In this document: one piece after another, positions 16,687 to 23,248 of the stretch
Numbering within the stretch: position 1 is the stretch's first letter
Layout of the letters: each line of letters opens with the position of its first letter
Assembly (NCBI GenBank): GCA_030524475.1
Contig: JAUNGO010000005.1
Location: forward strand, 32,025 to 71,773
Length of the DNA: 39,749 nt
Direction of reading: 5' to 3'
Source of the DNA: Eggerthellaceae bacterium
GTDB taxonomy: Bacteria > Actinomycetota > Coriobacteriia > Coriobacteriales > Eggerthellaceae
Made by a program: the position numbers and the translations under genes
Notes under the pieces: generated by a model
The model's input: the letters and a program-made list of their open reading frames with translations, nothing else
What the model was told of the DNA's origin: nothing
Databases searched by the model: none

Positions 16687-17100
16687 CTAGATGATGATCT
16701 CGTCGAAATCGGGGTCGGCCATGCAGTCCTTCACGCGCATGATGAAGTTGCGGTTCGCCATGGCGGCGTTGGGCACGGCCGCGCAGCCGTCGGCCAGTGG
16801 CTCTCCCGCGTGCCGCGCCGCCAACTCGTCGACGTCGCCGAACTCAAGCGCGCGCATGGGGCATGACGCCACGCACGCGGGCTGCTCGCCGACTTCGCGC
16901 AAATCGGCGCAGAGGGTGCAACCCGTTGTGGCAAGCGACACGTTGTACAGGCGCGGCTCCCAGTCCGATCCCGTGCAAAACGACCTCACCACGCGGTAGT
17001 TCGTACCGACCGGCAAATGATGGGTGTCCTTGCAGGCAACCTGGCAGGTATGGCAGGCGATGCAGCTTTCGGCATCGAAGTAAAATCCAAGTTTAGGCAT
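16687..17100 (-). CDS. 4Fe-4S ferredoxin-type subunit of a molybdoenzyme
   Basis: A 137-residue DmsB/NrfC-like iron-sulfur protein that would carry electrons to or from the catalytic subunit encoded just upstream. Cys13, Cys16, Cys19 and Cys23 (CIACHTCQVAC) and Cys61, Cys64, Cys76, Cys80 (CTLC...CVASC) can ligate two clusters, whereas classic DmsB proteins are about 200 residues with four. The ATG at 17100 follows GAAGGAG; earlier in-frame starts lack a ribosome site. It lies 27 bp after the oxidoreductase gene and is followed by a strong terminator. No membrane anchor gene follows. Confidence 0.85.
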   Translation of the reverse strand: MPKLGFYFDAESCIACHTCQVACKDTHHLPVGTNYRVVRSFCTGSDWEPRLYNVSLATTGCTLCADLREVGEQPACVASCPMRALEFGDVDELAARHAGEPLADGCAAVPNAAMANRNFIMRVKDCMADPDFDEIII

Positions 17101-17127
17101 AATCCGTCTCCTTCGCAAAGCGCCGCG

Positions 17128-19728
17128 CTACGCGCGCTCGTTCTCTTCCGCCGTCTCCGCAAGCGGAACCAAAGGCTCCGCCTGGCAGTCGGGCATCAGC
17201 TCGATCGGGCCGTCGTACTTCTCGTACTGCACAAGGTTCGAGTTCCACCCGTTGAGGAACGGTGTGGTGGTGCGGTTCGACGACGTGAGCATGTTGTCGG
17301 CGCCGGAAAGGTCGGTGCCCGTCGCGCGGTCGATGCGCGCGCTGGCCCCGTGCGGAACCACGATTACGCCGGGCATCACGGTGCGCGTCACGCTGGCGGG
17401 GCGCAGAAACGCGCCGTTCTCGTTGAACACGCGCACGGTGTCGCCCGTTTTGATGCCCCGCGCGGCGGCGTCTTGCTTGTTGATGAACACGGGGTTGACA
17501 AGCGCCTCGCGCAAGTTGGGGATGTTGTCGCAGTCGGTGTGGGCGCGGCGCAGGTAGTGAATGTGCGTCATCTGCACGGGGTAGGCGCCCGGCGTCTTGC
17601 TCTCCCAGTCGGCGAACGCGTCCTTGTAGTTGAGCGGCGCGTCGATCCACTTGGGAAGCGGGCTCACGCGCACGTAGTCGGCCACGCCTTCGCCCCCGTC
17701 GGCGTACCCGTTCACCATGTCGTACCAGTCGCTTTTCGCCTGGCAGTAAATCTCCAGCTTGCCGGATGCGGTCGTTTTGAGGGGATTGGCCTCGGGGTCG
17801 TCGCGAAACGCCTTGAAGGGGATGGACACGAACGGGTCGTCCGCCGCGCGCGGAAGGCGGAACACGCCGTCGTCGATGTAGCGCTCAAGCGGCATGAGGC
17901 CGGGATGCGGCATGCCCTCCACGCCGTAGCGCGCGAAGTCTTCCTGCGTGACCTCGGCGACGGGCATGGGGTTTCCGTTGGCGTAGCCGAGCACGACCGT
18001 TTGCGCCATCTGGTCCATCCAGCGCTGCGCGTCGGTGGCGGGGTTGATCTGCGCGTAGTCGAGCCCCAGGCGCTCCGACAGCGCGGCGGCAATCTCGTAG
18101 TCGGAGCGGCTCTCGCCTTGGCGCGGAATGGGCGCGCGGTAGGCGTAGCTGTTCTCCTTGTCCTTGAACGCGGGGTACAGGTTGGCCTGCAGGTTCTCCC
18201 AGCGCGTCGTGATGGGCACCACCACGTCGGCGTACTGCGCGTCGAGCTTCATGTAGTAGGCGCTTGCCCACACGAAGTCGACCTTGCGGAACGCCTCGAT
18301 GCCGCGGCTGGTGTTCGCCTGCGACGCCAGGTAGTTGTTGACGTCGCTCACGAGCACGCGAATGTTCGCCTTCTCGCGGCGGATGGCGTGCGGCGCGGCG
18401 GGGCCGTCTCCCATGATGGCCATCAGGTTGTTGCCCGCGTCCCAATACTCCCCGTCGACGACGGCGTCCCAGAACACGTCCATCGATGCCGACTTGGTCA
18501 CCGGGTTGCCGGCGTTGGTGAACTGGGCAGGCGTGCCGCCCATGGGCGAGTACACGAGCATGCCGCTGTTCATGGCGCCGTAGTATTGGTCGTTTGAGCA
18601 GGAGTTTCCGGGCTTTCCGTAATGCCCGCCCATCGCGGCGACGGTCATGAGCATCTGCGGGTAGTTCTCGGCGCCCTTGCAGCGCGCGGGCGCGCCGTTC
18701 GAGTGAATCGACACGTTGTGCTTGCAGCTCAAGATCTCGGCGAACCTCTCGATCAGCTCGACGGGCGTGCCGCACAGCTCGCTTGCCCACGCGGGCGTTT
18801 TAGGGATGCCGTCGGATACGCCCAGCACGTAGTCGGTGAAGCTCTCGGCGGTTTGGGCGTCGGCGGGCATGTGGTCGGCGTCGAAGCCCACGGTGCAGCG
18901 GTCGAGGAAGTCGTGGTCGAGGTAGCTTCCCGCGCCTTGTGCCGCGTCGCGCGTGATCATCACGTAGGCGCAGCCCAGAAGAAGCGCGGTGTCGCCGCCG
19001 GGGCGCACGGGAATCCACAGCGCGTTGGTGAAGCCGGCGGTTTGCGCGTACTCGGGTCCCACGAACACGAACTTCGAGCCGCGCTCCTTGGCGTGCTTGA
19101 GGTACACGCCCGGGTTGCCGAAGGCGCACCATGCGGCGTTGTGCCCCATGAGCACGATGTACTCGGAGTTCTCCAAATCCATGCGGTCGTTGGCGCTTCC
19201 TCCCAGCTCAGCCCACCCGAACTGGGCGTTCGCCAAGCCGAACGTGCCCGTCGACTGCGTGCCGCAGGTGTCGAAGTAGCCGCCGAACGCCGACAGCACG
19301 CCGCCGAGGTAGCCCTCGAGGTTCGCCATGTTCATGTAGGCGATGGACTCGTTGCCATGCTCGGCCTTCGCTTTCTTCAGCGCGCAGGCGAAGTAGTCGA
19401 GCGCCTCGTCCCACGTTATGCGCTCCCACTCGTCGACGCCGCGCAGCTCGCGGTGCGGGTCCTCGGGCGTGTAGTGCTTGCGCTTCATGGGGTGCTTCAG
19501 GCGGTCTGCGCCGAATACCTGGTGCTGCATGGCGTGGCCCATCGGGCAGCTGCGCACCTGCGGGCGCTCCCACGTGTCGGGGTGCACGTCGTCGGTCTTC
19601 ATGCGCAGCACCTCGCCGTCGCGCACGAGCGCCTTCACCAGGCACCCGCCGCCGCAGTTGTGCCAGCACGGAACGCTCACCCACGCGGCGCCCTCCTCGC
19701 CTTTTCTTGCCGTGCGGTTCTCGCTCAT
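17128..19728 (-). CDS. Molybdopterin-dependent oxidoreductase (DMSO reductase family), catalytic subunit
   Basis: An 866-residue Mo-bisMGD enzyme. The N-terminal 4Fe-4S ligands are Cys21, Cys25, Cys29 and Cys61 (PCWHNCGGGC; RSCPMGH). The segment DTCGTQSTGTF aligns with the DmsA region carrying the Mo-ligating Ser, making Ser159 the probable ligand. Further family patterns are NPGVYLKHAKERGSKFVFVGP, GGHYGKPGNSCSN, VWASAYYMKLDAQYADVVVP, and a C-terminal cofactor-binding domain (NENGAFLRPASVT). The start at 19728 gives no twin-arginine signal and no signal peptide, so it appears cytoplasmic. With only a small ferredoxin partner and no DmsC-type anchor, a soluble reductase, dehydroxylase or transhydroxylase is as plausible as a respiratory enzyme. 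Substrate unknown. Confidence 0.88.
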   Translation of the reverse strand: MSENRTARKGEEGAAWVSVPCWHNCGGGCLVKALVRDGEVLRMKTDDVHPDTWERPQVRSCPMGHAMQHQVFGADRLKHPMKRKHYTPEDPHRELRGVDEWERITWDEALDYFACALKKAKAEHGNESIAYMNMANLEGYLGGVLSAFGGYFDTCGTQSTGTFGLANAQFGWAELGGSANDRMDLENSEYIVLMGHNAAWCAFGNPGVYLKHAKERGSKFVFVGPEYAQTAGFTNALWIPVRPGGDTALLLGCAYVMITRDAAQGAGSYLDHDFLDRCTVGFDADHMPADAQTAESFTDYVLGVSDGIPKTPAWASELCGTPVELIERFAEILSCKHNVSIHSNGAPARCKGAENYPQMLMTVAAMGGHYGKPGNSCSNDQYYGAMNSGMLVYSPMGGTPAQFTNAGNPVTKSASMDVFWDAVVDGEYWDAGNNLMAIMGDGPAAPHAIRREKANIRVLVSDVNNYLASQANTSRGIEAFRKVDFVWASAYYMKLDAQYADVVVPITTRWENLQANLYPAFKDKENSYAYRAPIPRQGESRSDYEIAAALSERLGLDYAQINPATDAQRWMDQMAQTVVLGYANGNPMPVAEVTQEDFARYGVEGMPHPGLMPLERYIDDGVFRLPRAADDPFVSIPFKAFRDDPEANPLKTTASGKLEIYCQAKSDWYDMVNGYADGGEGVADYVRVSPLPKWIDAPLNYKDAFADWESKTPGAYPVQMTHIHYLRRAHTDCDNIPNLREALVNPVFINKQDAAARGIKTGDTVRVFNENGAFLRPASVTRTVMPGVIVVPHGASARIDRATGTDLSGADNMLTSSNRTTTPFLNGWNSNLVQYEKYDGPIELMPDCQAEPLVPLAETAEENERA

Positions 19729-19929
19729 GATGCTTCCTCGCTCTCTCTTGCGGAAACACGGCAGCGGGGAAGGGGGTGGCTGGCGACCGACGCCTGGCGC
19801 GCGCCGCGACCCATGCGCGTTCTTGCGCGTTTCCGTGCGGCTCTGTGTCCGCCCGCGCGCTTTCCCCTCTATTTCCCAACTGCCTCGTTGCTGCGAGTTT
19901 ACGCCCTTCAATGCGCCCGCGACGTTCGC

Positions 19930-19935
19930 TATACT
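19930..19935 (+). promoter_or_regulatory. -10 element (TATACT) of the Crp/Fnr-type gene
   Basis: TATACT on the plus strand would start transcription near 19942, just before the inverted repeat at 19952-19976. Confidence 0.45.
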
Positions 19936-19951
19936 GGGCGCAAACGACAAC

Positions 19952-19976
19952 TTTTCATCGTTTAAAATGATGAAAA
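19952..19976. promoter_or_regulatory. Inverted-repeat operator in the crp/fnr-like leader
   Basis: TTTTCATC and GATGAAAA form a perfect 8-bp inverted repeat with a 9-nt spacer, in the region between the divergent regulator and molybdoenzyme genes. It lies downstream of the likely -10, a position suited to autorepression. Three in-frame ATG codons (19967, 19970, 19976) fall in it, so they are unlikely starts. Confidence 0.5.
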
Positions 19977-20017
19977 TGCTGCACTACAAAGAATGCCGCG
20001 ACCGATGGGGGGTTGCC

Positions 20018-20710
20018 ATGCCAACGTGTTCGGAGAACGCCTTTTGCGCCAGCTTGCCCGAAGACGCCCGCGCGAAGCTTTGCCAGGGTTGCTCGCGGCA
20101 GCTTCTGAAGGCGGGGTCGTTTCGCCTGTACGAGAGCTTCAATCGCGAGGTGTCGGTCATCATCGACGGCGTGATCTGCGGGTCGCAGGGGTTTGAGGAG
20201 TCGGCCGACGGCAACGTGGCGGCAGATCCCCAGTTCGCGCTGAACTTCCCGGGACGCCCGCTGTCGCTTGACGTGACGTTTTTCGGGCGCGACCTTATGG
20301 CGGGCATGTCTCAGGCGTACGACAACATGGTGTGCTTGACTGACTGCTACGTGGCGACGTTCAGCCACGACGTGTTCCGCGAGCTTTTCGAGAGCGATGC
20401 GCGGTTCGCGCGCTGCGTGATGCAGATGACCCTGCTTTCGGCGGGTGACGCCATCTGCCTGTCGGCGCTTTTGCGGGGCGAGTCGGTGTACCAGAAGGTG
20501 CTGCTGCTGATGCGGCGGCTTCTGGAGTTCGACCTGCACCTCACGCGGCATGACGTGGCGAACGTGCTGGCGTGCAACCGCACGTCGGTGTCGCGGGCGT
20601 TTGCGCGCGTCGAGCGCGAGCGCCCGGAGCTTTTCGCCCGCTACATGGCGAACAAGGGGCGCAGCGTCAAATGCGACATGGGGCGCGGGCAAGCCGGGTG
20701 CGTGCGGTAG
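20018..20710 (+). CDS. Crp/Fnr-family transcriptional regulator with Cys-rich N-terminus
   Basis: A 230-residue regulator divergent from the molybdoenzyme operon and likely its controller. The N-terminus has Cys4, Cys10, Cys22 and Cys25, reminiscent of redox- or Fe-S-sensing Fnr-type proteins, though the spacing is not that of E. coli Fnr. A cyclic-nucleotide-binding-like beta-roll follows (KAGSFRLYESFNREVSVIID). The C-terminal helix-turn-helix is LTRHDVANVLACNRTSVSRA. The ATG at 20018, preceded by GGGGGG at about 6 nt, is preferred over upstream in-frame ATGs inside an inverted repeat. The signal it senses is not known; oxygen, redox state or substrate are candidates. Confidence 0.85.
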   Translation: MPTCSENAFCASLPEDARAKLCQGCSRQLLKAGSFRLYESFNREVSVIIDGVICGSQGFEESADGNVAADPQFALNFPGRPLSLDVTFFGRDLMAGMSQAYDNMVCLTDCYVATFSHDVFRELFESDARFARCVMQMTLLSAGDAICLSALLRGESVYQKVLLLMRRLLEFDLHLTRHDVANVLACNRTSVSRAFARVERERPELFARYMANKGRSVKCDMGRGQAGCVR

Positions 20711-20716
20711 GCGTTT

Positions 20717-20758
20717 ACCCGCAACCTGTGCGCACCTCGCGGGGGTTGTAGGGTTTTT
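20717..20758 (+). terminator. Probable terminator after the Crp/Fnr-like gene
   Basis: ACCC-G-CAACC pairs with GGTTG-TA-GGGT with a small internal loop, and TTTTT follows directly. It lies 6 bp after the stop codon. The large 17-nt loop weakens it. Confidence 0.5.
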
Positions 20759-20923
20759 CCGTGAGCGCGGTGGGCGCGCGGGCTGCTTCTTATATGATCA
20801 GCGGAAACGGTTGAATCCGCAGGTTGGGAGTCGGCAAAAGCCGGCAGGTCGGTCGCGCAGGCGGTCGACGGGCAACAACGAGCAACAACAACCTGCGAAG
20901 GGACGCGCAAAGACAGAAGGCCC

Positions 20924-22171
20924 ATGAACACTATTCTGATGATCATATTGGCGGTGCTTGCCCTGTGTTTTCTCGTGTTTATCCACGAGGCGGGGCATTT
21001 TCTGGCGTCGCGCGCGTTCGGCGTGCGCGTGACCGAGCTCATGCTGGGACTGCCCGGCCCCGGCATCGGCAAGAAGATCGGCGGCACGCGCTACGGCGTG
21101 ACGGTGGTGCTGCTCGGCGGCTACGCGCGCGTGTGCGGCATGGAGGCGGGCGAGATGAGCCCGCATCTGAAAGACGCGCTGGCGTCGCTTTACCGGCGTG
21201 GGACGGCCACGATGGAAGAGGTGGCGACCGACTGCGGCATCACCGACGACGAGGCGTTTGAGGCGCTCGAAGAGCTCACCGAGTGGGGAAGCTGCGAGGG
21301 CCCAACGAAGAAAGACGAGTTCAACACGTACCGCGCGCCCGAGACGCGCCCCGCGAAAAAGACGCGGCGGAGGGGTTCGGCGAAGTTTGGCGCGCATGCG
21401 AGCGCGGGTGCGGGCAGCAGCACTCGTGCGGGTGCATATGCGTCCGCCAGCGCCACCGCACCCGACGCGCTTGCCTCGCCCGCCAGCGCGCTCGTCGTTC
21501 CCGCTCCCGCCGAAGTGCGCCCCACCGTCTCCGAGCCGGCCTACGCCCTCGGCGAGCCGCGCCCCGTCAACGACCCGCAAGCGCTCTTCGACGCGGAATA
21601 CGCGTGCCAGTACCGCGCGCTGCCGTTCTGGAAACGCTCGGTCATTCTGTTGGCGGGCCCGCTTGTGAACCTTTTGTTCACCATGGTGGCGTTCGTCGTC
21701 ATCTACTCGGTGATCGGCGTTGATCTGCAATACACCGAAACGGGCGAGATCGTCCACTACACCGCCTCCCCGCTCCAGTCGATCCAGGCGGGGTTCGTCT
21801 ACATCGGCATGGTGGTTCAGGCGGTGGCAGGGCTGTTCAACCCCGCCACGGCGGCGCAAACGGTGGAGGGGTCGGCGTCGATCGTGGGCATCGTCGCCAT
21901 GTCGGGCAGCTTCTTCGAGAGGGGCTTCGTGGACAGCCTGTTTTTCATGGCGATGATCTCGGTGTCGCTCGGCATCATGAACCTGCTGCCCATCCCGCCG
22001 CTTGACGGGGGGCGGTTCGCGGTCGAGGTGTTCCAGAAGCTGTCGCGCAAAACGGTGTCGTCGCGCGCCATGAACTACATGACGGTGGCGGGAATGGCGC
22101 TGTTCCTCGGTTTTTTCGCTATCATGCTGAACCAGGACATTCAACGGATACTGAGCGGTTTTTGGAGTTAG
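20924..22171 (+). CDS. rseP: RseP/S2P-type intramembrane zinc metalloprotease with an unusual insert
   Basis: A 415-residue M50 site-2 protease that cuts membrane-embedded substrates. Zinc ligands: HEAGH at residues 21-25 in the first membrane helix, and the third ligand Asp361 in NLLPIPPLDGGRF. Family genes usually carry one or two PDZ domains between these motifs. Here residues 79-140 look instead like a small helical winged-helix-like domain (DALASLYRRGTATMEEVATD, then DDEAFEALEELTEWG). A Lys/Arg patch and an Ala/Ser/Pro-rich linker (about 145-195) follow before the second membrane block. No GLGF-type PDZ motif is seen. The gene precedes ispG by 9 bp, as in the usual dxr-rseP-ispG-proS order. 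Confidence 0.9.
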   Translation: MNTILMIILAVLALCFLVFIHEAGHFLASRAFGVRVTELMLGLPGPGIGKKIGGTRYGVTVVLLGGYARVCGMEAGEMSPHLKDALASLYRRGTATMEEVATDCGITDDEAFEALEELTEWGSCEGPTKKDEFNTYRAPETRPAKKTRRRGSAKFGAHASAGAGSSTRAGAYASASATAPDALASPASALVVPAPAEVRPTVSEPAYALGEPRPVNDPQALFDAEYACQYRALPFWKRSVILLAGPLVNLLFTMVAFVVIYSVIGVDLQYTETGEIVHYTASPLQSIQAGFVYIGMVVQAVAGLFNPATAAQTVEGSASIVGIVAMSGSFFERGFVDSLFFMAMISVSLGIMNLLPIPPLDGGRFAVEVFQKLSRKTVSSRAMNYMTVAGMALFLGFFAIMLNQDIQRILSGFWS

Positions 22172-22180
22172 GGGAAGTCT

Positions 22181-23248
22181 ATGCCGAATGAGAGGCCCCA
22201 CGCGCTGACGCGGCGCGTGACGGTGGGCAACGTCGCCGTCGGCGGCGGCGCGCCCGTGGCGGTGCAGTCGATGCTGAACGCGCCCGCGCGCGACGTGGCG
22301 GCGAACTTGGAGCAGATCGACGCGTTGGCGCAGGTGGGATGCGAAATCGTGCGCATGGCCATCCCGCATCGCGACTGCCTGGACGCCTTCGCCGAGGTGG
22401 CGAGGCGCTCGTCTCTGCCCGTGGTGGCCGACGTTCACTTCGACGCGCAGATCGCCATCGAGGCGGCGCGGCGGGGTGCCGCCAAGCTGCGCATCAACCC
22501 GGGCAACATCGGCGGGCTCGCCGCCACCGACGAGGTGATCGAGGCGGCGCGCGCGGCGGGCATCCCCATTCGCATCGGCGTGAACGCGGGCTCGCTTGAT
22601 GCCGCGCTGAAAGAGCGCGCCGACCTCACGCTGCCGGAGAAGCTTGCGCGCTCGGCTGCCGACTACGTGCGCTACTTCGAGGAGGAACGCGACTTCCACG
22701 ACGTGGTGGTGAGCGCCAAGGCGCACGACGTGCAGGCTACCATCGACACGTACCGCCTGCTGGCGGCGCGCATCCCGCACGTTCCGCTGCACATCGGCGT
22801 AACCGAGGCGGGTACGGCCTTCCAAGGCGTCGTGAAAAGCGCGTGCGGCCTGGGCGTGCTGCTCGAGGCGGGCATCGGCGACACGCTGCGCATCTCGCTC
22901 ACCGACGACCCCACGCTTGAGGTGCGCGCCTGCTGGACGCTACTTTCCGCGCTTGGCCTGCGCAAACGCGGCCCCGAGCTCATCAGCTGCCCCACGTGCG
23001 GGCGCTGCCAGGTGAACCTCATCGGGCTGGCGCAGCAGGTGGAGGAGCGCCTCGCCACCGTCGGGCGGCCGCTCAAGGTGGCCGTCATGGGGTGCGTGGT
23101 GAACGGCCCGGGCGAGGCGGCCGACGCCGATATCGGGGTTGCTTGCGGAGATGGCTCGGGCGTGGTGTTCTCGCATGGTAAAATTGTTCGCAAAGTGGAC
23201 GAGTCGGCGATCGTCGACGCCCTGATGGAGGAGATTGAGAAGCTATGA
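22181..23248 (+). CDS. ispG: 4-hydroxy-3-methylbut-2-enyl diphosphate synthase
   Basis: A 355-residue Fe-S enzyme that reduces methylerythritol cyclodiphosphate to HMBPP, the penultimate MEP step. The N-terminal TIM-barrel has VAVQSMLN, VADVHFDAQIAIEAA and KLRINPGNIG. The C-terminal Fe-S domain has SCPTCGRCQVNL and MGCVVNGPGEAADADIGVA with the three cluster Cys residues. GGGGAAG precedes the ATG. The 3' end overlaps the proS start by ATGA, indicating coupled translation. Together with dxr it shows that the organism uses the MEP pathway. The length is typical of the short bacterial IspG type. Confidence 0.96.
   Translation: MPNERPHALTRRVTVGNVAVGGGAPVAVQSMLNAPARDVAANLEQIDALAQVGCEIVRMAIPHRDCLDAFAEVARRSSLPVVADVHFDAQIAIEAARRGAAKLRINPGNIGGLAATDEVIEAARAAGIPIRIGVNAGSLDAALKERADLTLPEKLARSAADYVRYFEEERDFHDVVVSAKAHDVQATIDTYRLLAARIPHVPLHIGVTEAGTAFQGVVKSACGLGVLLEAGIGDTLRISLTDDPTLEVRACWTLLSALGLRKRGPELISCPTCGRCQVNLIGLAQQVEERLATVGRPLKVAVMGCVVNGPGEAADADIGVACGDGSGVVFSHGKIVRKVDESAIVDALMEEIEKL

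Noticed and set aside
20798..22825. A long minus-strand open frame opposite rseP and ispG
   Set aside because: Both plus-strand genes have intact catalytic motifs and conserved order; the antisense frame has none.
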